The position numbers were made by a program, and so were the translations under genes. Shown piece by piece: positions 28,974 through 42,872 of a DNA stretch of 64,000 nucleotides. The stretch is taken from positions 116,575,931-116,639,930 of the forward strand of contig OU015491.1 in NCBI GenBank assembly GCA_907164885.2, in the 5' to 3' direction. The notes below the pieces were generated by a model. The model was not told the origin of the DNA, made no database searches, and saw only the letters and a list, made by a program, of their open reading frames with translations. The number at the start of each line of letters is the position of its first letter. Position 1 is the first letter of the stretch. Source of the stretch: Dolomedes plantarius. Taxonomy: Eukaryota > Arthropoda > Arachnida > Araneae > Dolomedidae.

Positions 28974-31900
28974 TTTCATTAGGGCTTTAAGGATACGTTT
29001 TTATTAGCAGTATACAATGCATTTCTGTGAAGATAACACAAAACATCCAAAAATGCTTACATCAAAAGCATTTCTGGACAAACACAGAGAAGTAACACCT
29101 CAAAATAAAGAAGAATAGTGTTTCATATTCTTCAATTATGAAAAACAAGTACGGATTGAAATATAGTCTTATAATCTCAAAACAATCCTCGAGTTCTTAA
29201 TAAACTAAGAGTGTTGGTTGACCTATCGGGTGACAGACAATCTAATATAATGATTAATCTCAAAGGTTACGTCGACCGGGACGTTCAGTCCATACGACAA
29301 TGTCAAACTGGAGACCGGCGCTGCGTAGCAAGTCCTGCAAACTCGCCGAAGGTTGAGTATAATGATTAAAATAAGCAATATCCTTTCCCCTCTCTATTTT
29401 CTGAAACCAAAGTATCTCCTTTTTAAAAAAAATGAAACAGTCTCAAGTAGAATGTGGGTACATTCTGTGGACTCCCAGTGTGGAAGCGTATATGATGAAT
29501 TTGGTATGATAAAAAAATTACAAGCTTGAGAGACTTTATAAAGTTTATACATATAGTTTTTACCGCAAGGAAACCTACGAGCAACGAGTGCTTAGAAACC
29601 TTATTAATAAACACATTTTAAAATATGCCGGTAACCAGAAAGAAATTAACGGGAACTTACAAAAGAAACTTGAATATCCTGAATGATATTCTTCATGATT
29701 AAGCATGTTACTCAGAACAGTTTCTAACGATAATTATAAACTAATTCGGAAATTTAAAAATGTTTTGTAAATAATTTGTCTATTTCATTTCCTTTTAGTG
29801 TTGATACGTTAATGATGTGTATTTATGATAAAGCGATTTATAATTTTCCTTAAATAATTATACAGAATATATTATTTACAGATACACACATTAATAGATA
29901 TATGTACGGATAAAATTCGACCATTTAAATTGATGCTATCAAGTTTTATCTGTATTTTTCCAGTCTTTAGAGGAAAGCTAGTTACTTTCCCTTTTCACAG
30001 TTTGTCTAGATTCAGTAGAAAGTGTGTGGTGGGTCCCTCCAAACCCATTTGCTCCATTTTACGAATAATAAACATGATTCGGTTCATTGCTCCCTTTAAA
30101 ATAGACTTACATCATAAGCATAGTCTGTTTCTTTTGATGCAGCTTCGTATTTAATTACACCCCAAAACACGTTTCACTTGTTGCAGTCAAAACAAAGGCT
30201 TATGAATCGTTAATCAGTAATTAATATTTGCACTTTAAAAACAGGCCAATTTTTGAAGCTATAATACTAAAACAGATCATCAGTATTTACGATCGTTTTC
30301 AATTTTCAAATTTCTCGCCACGCCGTTTCATTCATGGGTGATTTTCGGAGCGATGGTATTGATGGTACGTCCTTCTGTGCGACCGCATACCTCTGGCGTT
30401 GGCGGCCTTCTCCAGAATAAACAAACAAATAAAGTGATTAAAGAACTCGGAAACTACCATCGGATGTCGCGCCGAAGTGGAATATTGCCCGCAAGAGAAC
30501 TTGTTCCCCCAGAGAACCGGTCTTGCGACTAGCCACGACTTTCCCTTGGATCGAAATTGGAATCGAGGACAGAGGTTCGGCTCTTTCTTTCTTTTTTTTT
30601 TCTCCCATCCCACTGGGTCACTTTTAATCTCTACTATCACATTAATACCATCTACGCCAGTAGAGCAATCGCCGCCCCTGAAAAGCCTCTCCCACGGAAC
30701 GGTTTCGATCCAGCGGATTTCTACACTTAACTGCTTTGTTTCTCAAAATTGATAAGTCCGTTTTTCAAGTTCAATCAACCATTACTGATGCCTGATCTTA
30801 TTAAATTTCCCTTTCTATTTCATAAACTTTTGTGATTTCCTCCGAACTACTGTTGTAATGAGCGGACTTCTCCATGGTTACGGAAGTAGCGGTGCACGTC
30901 CTTTTCACTGTCGATAGTTATTGTTCTCAGCGGCTCCTTTAGAAGTTACTTGTATTTTGCAGTTTCCCCACGAAACAATGTAACTGATAGGTTCCTTTAA
31001 CGTCCATTGATGAAAAGTCGCTATCATCTCAAAGATTTTGATGTGCTCAATGAATTGTTGTGCTCAAATGAAGTGGTATGATAAAGGGGAAGTAGAAACA
31101 GATCGCCTTTCCTGAAATGGTGCATATGAGGTAATTACTATTCTTTACTATCGAGTGTAATTTCCAGTCATGTGAAAGAAGGCTAACAGGAGAGTAAAAG
31201 CGAATCCTGGTTTTGTATGTCTCGCCTGCTTTTCCCAAAGCAGCATGGGATGAGCTAACTAACACCTGTAGACTGCTGGTTCCCTTAGGTGAGTTTTGTC
31301 TACTGCTGTTGGCTTTAATCTTTATTTTTCAAGTTTATGCTTTTACAACTCTGTTAATATGATTATCAATGTCATTTTTGTTTCGTAAAATCTTTTGTGA
31401 ATTGAAATATTAAACGAAATGGGGCAATAAGCTAATTTATTTTTGTCGAGAATTCCCAAAGATGGAGATGATATTTGAGCAATAAATGATACGAGTAATA
31501 TGCTTTGGCTGGAAGTCTAAGAGCGGCAAACACGTGTTACGACGAGGCGCGGGATTCGATTTCGAGGCTCTACTACTCGTAGTAGTGAGGAGAAACTCTG
31601 AGATTGTTCTGAAACGCATGTTGCCCATGCTACATTCCTCGATGATTTGTAGAACCGTAAAATATATATTTAAAGTACATCTCAAAATCCTTGCTGAACG
31701 TTTGTTACTGTGAAATTTTTGCTTACTTGCTTCTATCTTAAAGTGTTGCAAGAGGTTATTTAAATGTTTTCTCTAATTACAGCTCAAATCCTTTTAAGTT
31801 ATCAAACTTTTGCTTATTACGATGTTTGTTACTACACGCGTGGGGAACAGAAATATTTCTTAACCGCGGGGCTGTCATTAAATATTTTTCTTGTTACCCT

Positions 31901-33707
31901 ATTTATATATTTTGAATAATCATTGAATCTTTAATGAAATACCTGTTCTTACAACGCTTGCGGGGATTTCATAACTCATTACATTTTAATTAATTATAAA
32001 TTTTTGAATTACTCTCTGATGTGAGCGCATCTATACCTGGAATCCATCCTAAAGAAAGATACAGTTAACTGAATCTTCCTACTTCCTTAGTGAAAGTTGA
32101 TTTATTGTTGTTTCTGATACCTGCAACAAGGATGAATAATTTATCAAGGAATGAAGTATTTATATGTAAAAGTACAAAGAGTTTTCACTGAACAAATAAA
32201 ACAAGTATTGATCAAAAATATTTTATATCTGAACTGCATTAGTCCATAATTAGTTAAATTTCATTATTTACAGTAAATATCTTTGACGTATAAAAAATGA
32301 TTTTCATATTCAAAAAGTCAAAATATATTCATTATTAAACTTTCAGTAAAAAAAAAATTTTTTTTTTTTTTTCAAACAATCGTGATTCGACTAACACCTG
32401 CACGAGCTGGAGTCGTAAATCTCCGTTTTTAAGAAGGTATATAACTGTCTAAGATCTCTTTATTGTCATTATTCCATACAATAATTTCTAAAACTTCAAA
32501 TTTTAATTTAACACAGTGTGACGATGTCATTATGCCGATTTCATAGTATTTAATTTAATCTTATTTTCGTAATTAGAAATTACTGTCTAAACCATTAAAA
32601 GTCAAAGTTAAATAATCTAAGCACATACTATATACAGTATGATACAGTACGCTAGAAAAATACAGGTAAAAAATTAAACTACCAAGTCATGTTTGTCAGA
32701 ATTAATTCCTAATTTGAAACATTTAAAATTGAAAAATTAGTTTTTTTTGGCATATTTAGAACAAATGACCCAGCTGGGTGAAATATTTTGGTCGTCATTA
32801 AAACAAATGACTCACGCAGGGTGGTGCGCCTCCCCAAAAATGCTTAAATGAGCTTTTTTAATAGCTGCATATTTATACTTGTGTATTTGGGGTCATCATA
32901 TTGTGAAAAAAATGTAATTAAATTAAAGGTACCCTTTTGCTGTATTCGACTGCTGATGATTTTTAAAAAATGTCTATATTGAATTGATGATTCATTATTT
33001 TATCACATATGACTGAACTATTGCCGAACTGAATTTTCCACCTAAGGTTTCACTTATTTCCCACCAAAAATGCATAATTAATGATAAAAGTGATTTAATG
33101 TGATTGTGCTTTAAGCTGATGACTATTTCACTGAACAATTAGTTATCAATGGAAACATGACTTTTGTTTTGTTTGTTTATATCGAGGAATCTAAAGTACA
33201 TTGTTTCACAAGAAAATGATAGCATCGTTTTCCCTCACAATACGGATTTTCTTTTATCGTTTTCCTCTGTCCATTATATAACTCGAAAAGTGAAAGATAA
33301 CGTTCTTTGTTTTTGTTGCTTTGAAATCAAGCGTCAAAATGAGGGTCACTTTCCATTTCACGCACCGCCGGCTATAAAATAAAATTCCTGATTCGCATGA
33401 TTGGAAGTATCGGATGAAATCAATACGTTTAATGAGTAATGACTATCAAGGACTCCCAAATATGAATTCATATTATATATATAGTTTTTATCATACCTCT
33501 TTATTTCATTGTTGCAGTATTAAACATTTCGTTAATATTCATTAGAGTTACTGATAGAGGAATTGTGCAAAGATAATGCAATGTCATAAGACAAGGTAAT
33601 ATAATGCCACGAGACAAATAATGAAATTCTTATATTTCAATTAGGTGTTTTAATTAACACACCTTCAGTTTCGATTACAGATATTCAATAAGAACATTGC
33701 ATTTTTT
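28974..33707. other. long stretch without a recognised gene
   Basis: Mostly AT-rich. Two GC-richer islands (29265-29345 and 30310-30720) have small open frames on both strands but no domain or splice pattern I can name. An A9/T17 block lies at 32347-32372. No RNA gene found. Confidence 0.5.
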
Positions 33708-33886
33708 AACGTTGGATTACGTTCCTCCATAACGGTTCTTCGGAAAGCAAAATTTCAGACGTTAATACCGTCCGTCCATCCGTCCTCGCGAGTTATAATT
33801 TTGGCAGCATGCCAAACCCAGTCTGTACAAGCAGTAAACAGTTAAACAGAAAAGTACCAAAATGCGTTAAAATTTTGACATACATT

Positions 33887-33944
<58 letters not shown>

Positions 33945-34061
33945 TACATATATGCATAACACATACATACATATATACGTACAAAAGAGGCAAAAGAAGT
34001 AAGCAACGATAAGTAATCCTACGTTAATAACCCGTGGTTGTTTCGTTAGAAAAGACTACCT
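33708..34061 (+). mobile_element. MITE family A, copy 4 (uninterrupted)
   Basis: It runs from AACGTTGGATTACGTTCC to AAAGACTACCT and contains a 46-bp (TA)n at 33894-33940 in its middle. It serves as the reference for copy 3. Confidence 0.8.
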
Positions 34062-34482
34062 GAAATTTTTTTACTTCACTGCTCGCTGCTAACTAAAAGA
34101 GTTCTTAACAACGTGTAGAGATGGATCTTTTATTGTAGAAATAAATTGGCTATACGGTACGCAGTTCTTTATTTTTGAAGATAATATGATTATTGATAAT
34201 CTTAGTATGGTTTCGCTGAAAAGGAATCTTACCTTGAAATGTCACTATATGAGTCTAAAGGTATCAACGGTCAAGCAGTTCTAGACACTCGAAATTTTAT
34301 AACATTTTAACCTTAACATTCTTGACACGAGGTACTAAATTTCATACGTTTCTAAATTATTTTCGTGTTGCTTACTTTACAATGTAAAGTAGTGAATATT
34401 TGTTAAAGGGGGGGGGGAGTGAGTTTGTTATAGGAGCGTGTTAATTTAATGCGGAGGCTCTTGTCTTGAGACATTCACATCT

Positions 34483-34548
34483 GCCCTCACCCACTAACTT
34501 CATGCAAGGACTTTCCAGTATACGGATTTAACATGCCCATATCCGAAT
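34483..34548 (-). mobile_element. partial SINE, tRNA-less fragment
   Basis: It matches the body of the SINE at 59420-59708 (CTTTCCAGTATACG, then TTTAACATGCCCATATCCGA) but lacks the tRNA-like head. Confidence 0.6.
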
Positions 34549-37000
34549 ATTTGTTAAAAGAAAAATATATAATTCAATAAATTCCCTGTCCCGTCTTACG
34601 GCATACAGAACATCTGATAACAAGTCTCTTGACAGCAATCCCGCTCAAGAGCCCCAACTGGTAGCAATGAACAAGTCAAACAACTGTCCAGGCCAAACGC
34701 CACAATAAAACTCTAAAATCCTAAGAAAAATCCCCAAATAGTTACAAAATTGCTTACATTACCAAAATAACACCTTCCTGTTCTGCACTTAACTTTTTTT
34801 TTCTAGTTTTTTCCCCTCTTTATCTAACTCAAGTTTCCTTTTGCAACAGATAATAATAAAGCAAATAACATTAATATATTTCTTTCAGCAATTATTAAAT
34901 AATTAGATAATCAATAATTAAATAAATACATAGGTATTCAATAATAATGTACGATTTTTACAATTATACAAAGCATTTTCAACATCCTTTTGCTGACAAA
35001 TATCCATACACAAGTATCCACGTACACCTACACATTTCAAGACATACTTATGACATTAATACATTTCCACTAACAACTTAAATATATTTACAAATTTACA
35101 AGCACAATTACAATACAATTAACGGACATAAAGGCATTAACAACTTCCAATTGCAGCGTATAATTATTTACAAACATACATGCATTCATTTGCAAAACTA
35201 ACTTCACATAGTTAACATCAACAATTTTCAGTACAATAATACATACTTAATTGCAATAATACTTAACTTAATTTTTAGTAAATTATACAATCATATCCTC
35301 TTTTCATATATATCTGCATTCATTTACAATATTACATTATACAAATAAGTATTACATAAGTATTCATTTACAATTAAATTTCTTACACTAACATTAACTA
35401 ATTACTTTCAATAGTTATGTACAAAAGTACGCGCATTCATTTATAACTCAAAAACATGAACAATTTCAGTAAACAACTGAAAGTTATATACAAAGATGCG
35501 TGCGTTCATTTAACTTCAATAACCAAAAATACTACCTAGTCAACTTCATTTATCAACAAACAAATATTTCCAAATATAACCACATTAAGGTAATCAAACA
35601 GGGAAATGCATTTGCATAAGAACATCCATAATGCAACTAATCACTTTTTTACTATAAAAGTCCGTAAATAACAAAAAAATAAACAAATCTATCGAATACT
35701 AATTTAATTAATGATGTACTGAAATGTTTACCTTTCTTTACTTAATTGTAAGTTATTCTTAGATATTCAAGCGCAAATATTATTATACTTTTCCCTTTGC
35801 AGTCATGCTGAAATTTCGTTGATTATTATGTAATTCTCATCATAAAAAAATCTTTATCTTTTTCGTGTAGTTACAATTTAAGACTAAAATAAAAAGTACT
35901 CTAAACTCAAAAAAATAATATTCCATTGTTATCCGAAAACTGTTACATGGACAATCAACTATAAATGTCAAACCCCCTTAGAAAGGAAGATTTCTTTCTG
36001 GCTGTCAAACCTACAATTCTTTGAAAATAAGATTTTTTCTCTAACATGAATAAAAGGCTTCTTCAGTATCTCAATTAATAAAAAGGATGGCTTCATGTTT
36101 CGAACTAATTAGTATTTCCTCGTCAGGCCGAGGAGCATCAGGTGTGATCGTTACACCTAACGCTCCAACAGTTGTCACAACTAATGCGTCATAAATGTTG
36201 CATCTGTAAATTTTTCATGTTGATAATCACACCGAACGCACCTAAGTCTGATAATGAACTTGTAATCATTGTGGTTATTAAGACATTCTTTTGTTCATGT
36301 TTGCGTTTCCAGAAGTTTCCTGTAAGTGATAATTTTGTTTTTTTAGTTACTGACGCTTTTGAGTTCAAAAGAAGTGAATAAAATGAATATCGAATGGCAT
36401 TAGCATTATTATAAACTGTATCGAAATGTTTACTTATGTTAGATGTTGCATTTTAAAACGAGTCTTCAGTTTAATTTGGTAATTTATATTCATAACCAAT
36501 TTGTTGAAAGACGACCGTCTCTGTTACTTCAAGGGCAGGGAATTATGAAACACAAAACGCTAATCCTCGGATATATGATTAATACCGTAACATAGGAATA
36601 CTTGAACTGAATGATCACTTGATATGAATTCCTGGCTGAACCGAATACCATATTAGTGGCTTTGTTAAGCCCTCTCTTCATTTACCACATTACGATAAAA
36701 GGGATATTCGCAATTAACACCGAATCGCTGATAACTGTAATTAAAACTCATTCACTGAAAAAATTTCATTACTTCCATACCTTCTTCCTAATATTTAAAA
36801 ATGATAAGGGATGTCTCGGAGACTTTGGTGATGTTGTTGAAGGACACTTCGTGGGAACTCTTGTGTCACATCAAGAGCGAGATATCGTCGGTCCAATGAA
36901 GTTCAGCAACTGTCCTTGGGCTCTGAGTTGCCATTGAGACTACCACTGAACGGAAAAAAAAACTGACTAAAGGTTTCAGAAAATAGCTTATATACGAGAC
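34549..37000. other. AT-rich region with degenerate GCATTCATTTA repeats
   Basis: Variants of GCATTCATTTACAA recur at roughly 35180, 35325, 35370, 35435 and 35490 in a low-complexity ACA/TTA-rich tract (34860-35560). A 93-codon open frame at 36656-36937 has no domain that I recognise. Confidence 0.5.
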
Positions 37001-37008
37001 CTATAGTT

Positions 37009-37817
37009 CATAGGTTCTTAAACTGTGGTCCGCGGACCCCTGGGAGTCCGCGTAGCCATTACCGGGGGTCCTCGAAACAATTTTGACATTAACAATCTAT
37101 ACTTGAACAACATATTCTCGTGGAATTATCATGCGATACGTCTTTGAAACTACAATTCTACAAAACTGAACTCACAAACTTTTGGTTACTTCTCAGATCT
37201 GATTACCCTTCACTTGCAAATGAAGCACTCCAACATTTGATTCCGTTCTGCACAACATATTTATGTAAACAGGCTTTTTCGTTACTTTTATATATGAAAT
37301 CAAAGTATAGAAACAAACTCAATGTAGAAGCTGACATCGGAATAAAACTTTCCAACATAGAGCCCGACATTGTGGTTCTGGTTTTAAGAGAACCACTGCA
37401 CCCACCTCATTATGTAAAAATTATTTACAGAAAACATAGTTTTAAGATAGATCTATTTCGACAAATATTTGACCAAGAAATGTTTGTACGAGTTTAATGT
37501 ATTATGATTTGTAACTTTTAAAATTCTTTTTACTACTGTTTTTATTCATTTTATGTTTTTTTATTCTATGTCCTAATAAAAATGTTCCTCTCTATAAATG
37601 CGCAAGACCATTTATTAAAATAACAAGCGATACATTTTTACCAATATTTATTATAACGTAGTGCCTATGAGATCATTGAGCCAGAAATTAAGTCTCAAAA
37701 ATGACTTAAAATGCCTAGGGTTGGGATGAGGTGCGCCCTGCCCTCCCCCCCCCCCCCAAAAAAAAAAAAAAAAGTTCAAGAGGGGGTCCTCGGACTACAT
37801 AAGTTTAAGATCCCCTG
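37009..37817 (+). mobile_element. hAT element, internally deleted, perfect 8-bp duplication
   Basis: CTATAGTT is duplicated at 37001-37008 and 37818-37825. The ends are CATAGGTTCTTAAACTGTGG and (complement) CAGGGGATCTTAAACTTATG. The right part has a C13-A16 run (37745-37773). Confidence 0.9.
37120..37497 (+). pseudogene. hAT transposase C-terminal dimerisation domain (Buster/ZBED5-like)
   Basis: The open frame reads YPSLANEALQHLIPFCTTYL, then KQAFSLLLYMKSKYRNKLNV, then SNIEPDI, the hAT-C dimerisation signature of the group containing the domesticated ZBED5/SCAND3-type proteins. Only this last domain remains; BED zinc finger and catalytic core are deleted. Confidence 0.85.
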
Positions 37818-37825
37818 CTATAGTT

Positions 37826-40388
37826 TATGTGTTTCATCTGTCATTGCAATGACTTTTGTTGATGTTGTCGGTGGTATTTTATGATTCCACATGCCAAGAA
37901 CGATAGAGTATGAGTTCTTTTTACTGTGCGAGATTAGTTATAAAATGCTTATCATTCTCCTTTTATCCAAGTAGAACGAATACTGGATCATTTTAGTGAT
38001 AACATCCTTAAGCCGTGTGCCAGACTTCGGAGGAGCTGCTGATTTTCCATAAACCGTGTAGCGTATTGATCAAGGTTACGATCGAATCAACTAATGCTAC
38101 AGCCAGATAAATTAAAAGAGTTACTTTATTACGAGACAGTCGAAGAAAAAATGAAGAATTATGCACCGTAAATAAGGTTACAGGAACAATGATAATTTAG
38201 ACAGTCTCTGAGTCCGATAGGATGAGTTGCCAGATGAGTTCGTTTAACAAAACAATATCGAGTCCGACAGGGCCCTCGATTAACTTTTCCTGCAGAGCGG
38301 ATGACTGCGAGGTAAGTATCTATAACGAGGAAGATCGGGACAGCTATCTCGACTTGAGACATCTTCCAAAAATCCCAGGATGGTCGGAGTACTTCTCTAA
38401 GCTCAGAAGATAGCTAACTAACTCACTTGTAAGATCTTTTGTCTCATCTTCGATTTTGGCGCTCCATCCAGAGAACTCGTCTCTCATTGACTCTTACGCT
38501 GAAACGCAAGCTGTAATTCTTGCATCTTCCCTATCTTGGGGGCTGTCTTGTGTCATTAACCTGGCATACCGCGGCAAATTCCTATTCAGCCCAAGTGTCA
38601 CTTTTTGGAGACAGGCTGGCGTCTCTTTTTTCCCGAGTGTACCATCACCTGATACACGTACAATGGGGACTGATCCGCTGGTCGTTAGCGGTGCAAGCGG
38701 TGTTAACGGCTGCGGGGAATTAATTTTAATTTAAATTGAATTTATTTTAATTCGTCACAACCGGTGGCGATTTCCGATCTCAACTTATTATGCGTGGATG
38801 ATATCCTGAACAGCGAGGATGTTTAGAGGCTGATCTTTCCAGCTAGATCTCCGTAGCTTAATCTTGTAAGCATTTCTTGAATGCTGCATGAGGTTTGGTA
38901 GTTTGTCTCAACCCACTGCCATGACCACTTCTATCTCTCAGAAACTGATTCCTTGTATGATAAAAATTACATTCTCACTGAAGAACTTTATGATATGAAG
39001 AGTCAAATTTTGTCATTTTAAAAATTTGTGAAGGAGTTCGTATAAACATAAAAAGTGTGCTTGTATTTATGTCATAAAGTATTAGTTATTATCTTTAAGA
39101 TTGGGCTAATTTTCATGCCAAAAATATCTTCTATGTAATTATGATGTGATATTTAATTTTTTTCCCAGAAAATAAGACATTTAAAATAAATTAAAACCCA
39201 TGCAGTAGTATCAAGAAAAGTTTTGATAAGCATATCTGGCTTAGATATTTTCGCATTAAATCAAAATATCAGGAAGTTCTTATATAAGCTTTAAATTTCA
39301 CATTCTGCCCGAAGATAATTTTAAAATGAACTATTTGTTTATTACCTCGTTAGTATGCACATATTAAAATTTACTTTGGATTTTTTTTTAATACCATATG
39401 AAAGGGAAAGCGTTAGTTCTTTATAAATATTTCGTCCTAACAGAGATTTTCTTTAAAGCATAATTGCGTTCACTTTTGAGCAATTATCTAATTCAGAGGA
39501 GTTTCCTGTGTTACGATTCCTGCAATACTTGTAATAATTACTCATTTTGTCACGTATTTGTGAATGGCATCACTTTGAAAACGAAAGGGATTATTCTAAT
39601 ATGTCCAGATTCTTGGTACCGTAAGATCGAGGCCAACTTGTATTTTTATATTTGATTGTGGAATTGGTGGGTTTACTTTTTCTTTCGGCATCTTACTTTC
39701 TAGCGTGAAAACAGGTCGATGTTGTCATTTTGGATGTCTAATTCGTAATGAGTAGAAATACGTTTTGCGAATACTAATTAACGATAGGTTGCTGAGTAAT
39801 ATAACCTACAGTATTATTTCGCAGCGATGTAAAAGAACCTGAATAATATAGAAAAGTTAATATTGAATTACTGGAAAATACAAAATTACCGTAGTTTCCC
39901 TTGAAACTGATATATATATATATATACATGTAATATCTTAAATATTATGCCCTCCATTCTAGCATTTAAATTCTCTTACCAAAATCTAATCCCCACTAAT
40001 ATTGATTTATCGTTTTAAAACCCTTAGCCACCTTTAGAACTTCCCATGAATAGCATTCCTTTGCATTTTTATACGTGTATATGTCCAAATTTAGGAGTGG
40101 ATTAGCTTCCTGAGCTCCTAACTCTGCTGACCCTACAAATAATAGTCACATGTCTCCCTCGCCCTCTTGCATTTAATGTTGAAAGGTGATATTATTCCGA
40201 GCCGTTCTTCTGGAATGAACGGATGTATTTTCGCGCTAATAAACGATGTACTAAGAAGTTTGACAAACTGCTTCTAAATCTAATTTTTATTCCTTTCAGG
40301 CTGAGTCTAGCTCCAGCCATGTAAATATGAGCTAGTTTTCCCTTTCAGGTTATAATTTAAGAACGTGACGTAATGGATATTACACTTA

Positions 40389-40390
<2 letters not shown>
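37826..40390. other. no recognised gene; GC-richer block at 38200-38780
   Basis: The block has overlapping short open frames and ends TTCGTCACAACCGGTGGCGA, which resembles the junction of an LTR with the GGTGGC region after it. I could not find the LTR start or a target duplication. Confidence 0.4.

Positions 40391-40448
<58 letters not shown>
40391..40448. repeat. (CA)n(TA)n microsatellite
   Basis: About 14 CA units run directly into about 14 TA units. Confidence 0.9.
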
Positions 40449-40453
<5 letters not shown>

Positions 40454-42506
40454 TCCACCAATATTTTTATAATTCCAGATAAGCACATGCATACTTTTAA
40501 ATTCTATTTTCTGCCTTCGAAAATAGATCTTTAAATAGAATGCGCATGGTGTTTATAATAATTTTCTTATTTAATTAAAAAAAAATAATATTTTTCGGTA
40601 CAGACGTTAATAACTTAATGCCCAAGGAAAAATTACCTTCTGAAAAATTTTAAATTTTGAATACTACGCATTCTCCATTTAAGTATCTATTTTCACATAC
40701 AAAAGCAGAATTCAAAACTACGTGTTTGCCAGTCTGTGATTAGAAAAATAAAGAGAGAAATATTTCTCTTGGCTTAAATATTGACACAGAAGATCTGCGA
40801 TGTCTACAGATTGCCACTGAAGAGAAAGAACACTTTCCTCCCCCAAAAGAAAACAAAGTGTTCGAGGATTTTTGAAATATTATAAATCAACCAAAAACGT
40901 TGTCATTCTGAACATTCTTTGAGGATTACGGAAAAGTTACCTCTCTCAAAATAAAGTGTAATAATGAATTCCATTTTTGAGTTCTCAAATTTGTTAAAAT
41001 AGTTATTTAAATTAACTGAAAATAAACCCTCATTTAGGAGCAATATTAAACTCAGCTTGAGTTTTTCCTTATCCATGAATAGTAGTTGACCAGAGGGTTG
41101 TTGGATTGTGTAGTTTAAATTGTTACTAAAGCATACCTTCGTAATGTAACTTTTGTAAGAATAAATAACTTACAGCTCTGATGACATCACTTTGAAACTG
41201 AAGGGAAAGAAAATAGAAGAAAATCAAACCAAAGTGAAGCTAAAGTTGCTAATGCATCCTGATGAACGAAATGTAAAAGTCAGTTTCAAGTCATAAACGC
41301 AGTCTAAGGTTTAAGCTGTTTCAAGAGAAAAAAATTTAAAAATTAGAAAATTTTCTTTTAACAAGACATGTTTTTTTCTCTCCATTATTATGCTCTAATT
41401 ATTTCCATTGCTTTATGCTTGAAATTTAGAAGTTAAATAAAATGGTACAAGTGGAATGAATCAATTTGTTTCATTCTACAGTGGATGTTAATTTATACTA
41501 CAATGAAAAAAAATCTTACAAAAAAATTTTCATTTGAAAAAGATGTGTGACAATTATTTTTGTTAAAATATTACATCGTATGCTTTTATTCTTATATCAT
41601 ACGCATCAAATATTTTCTGAAAGATATTTATAAGCTAAAGAGTATATAAAAAGTGAATGAATGAACTTCACACTCCATGGAAAGTAATTTTATTCTATAG
41701 TGAAAAACATTTTGCAAAAAAAACTAGATTTAAAAAGTTGTTTCACGCTAATAGTTGTTACAAAAATTATATCGTACGCTTTTATTCTTCTATCAAAATA
41801 TCAACTATTTTCTAAAAGCCATTTATATGTTAATTCCCGCTTTCTTTTTATCTCCATTGTAATATTTACATTAACTTTTGATTTTATCCCAGATATCATG
41901 AATTACAAATTTGATGTTTTTCTCTCCACTTTAGTTCATAATGTCAAATTATTCTCTTCGGTTTCATTATTTCTGTTAACAGTTTATATTAAGTAGTACG
42001 CATAGTAAAAGTGATTAATCAAGACAAGAAATTATTACTCCTGTAAGAAGGTCTAATGTTAATACTTTTCATTCTTTATGGCGTTGGTTCTTGCGTTAAC
42101 CTAAATACTCAACGAGACTTGTCACAATTTACTTGAGTCAAGGGGCCTGACTTTAATTGTGACCTAGTTTTCCACATATGTCCTGTTTAGGCCCACGTAC
42201 AGTTATGTTAGGTAATCGTGGTTAAAAGAAGCATAAATAATCTATAGATCTATGTTAATATATTTTTAGATATAGAAATGAGAAATGTTGTAAGTATGCG
42301 AGAGCTGGATGACCCAGGAATAATACACCTGATGTTCTATTAAAGTAAAATTATGGTTTAAAAAAAGTTTGAGCATCGCTTCCAGTTTTTCAGTTGTATG
42401 TTTTGGCATACATTTTGTGAATCGACGCACGTAAATTAACTTATATAGGCATCCATTAAGAAGGCTCAAACAAATGGTAATTTAGAGCAGACCCTCGGTT
42501 TTTAAC

Positions 42507-42509
<3 letters not shown>
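40449..42509. other. AT-rich DNA, nothing recognised
   Basis: The open frame at 41700-41996 is hydrophobic and AT-driven. It has no start context or domain to support it. Confidence 0.5.

Positions 42510-42587
<78 letters not shown>
42510..42587. repeat. (TA)n microsatellite, 78 bp
   Basis: An uninterrupted TA run adjoining the left end of a foldback MITE. Confidence 0.9.
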
Positions 42588-42589
<2 letters not shown>

Positions 42590-42834
42590 GTGGTTTGGTA
42601 CAAGAAGTGCCTAGGTCAGTTTTCTGAGTCTGTTTGCTTATGTCTCTTTAAAAAATAATATTATTTTCAATGTAAGAAGTACCTAAATTTGTCCGATGCT
42701 TTGACAGTGTTTTCTAAACCATTGTTGAGACTTGGGTACTTCTTACATTGAAAAAAACTTTTTTTTTAAAGAGACATAAGCAAACAAAGTCATCTTGGAG
42801 AAAACTGACATAGGCACTTCTTGTACCAAGCCAC

Positions 42835-42836
<2 letters not shown>
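42588..42836. mobile_element. foldback MITE inside a (TA)n tract
   Basis: Arms of about 100 bp: CTGTGGTTTGGTACAAGAAG at the left, its near complement CTTCTTGTACCAAGCCACAG at the right. TA repeats lie on both sides (42510-42587, 42837-42868), so it inserted into a TA array. Confidence 0.9.

Positions 42837-42872
<36 letters not shown>

Noticed and set aside
31500..31570. tRNA-like B-box (GGATTCGATTTC) as a tRNA gene or SINE
   Set aside because: No matching A-box at the right spacing and no acceptor stem could be paired.
36656..36937. 93-codon open frame ending GPMKFSNCPWALSCH
   Set aside because: No recognised domain, no splice signals consistent with coding, no neighbour evidence.
38000..38780. 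LTR of a Ty3-type element ending CGTCACA before GGTGGCGA
   Set aside because: No LTR start, target duplication or internal gag/pol found, so only mentioned as a resemblance.
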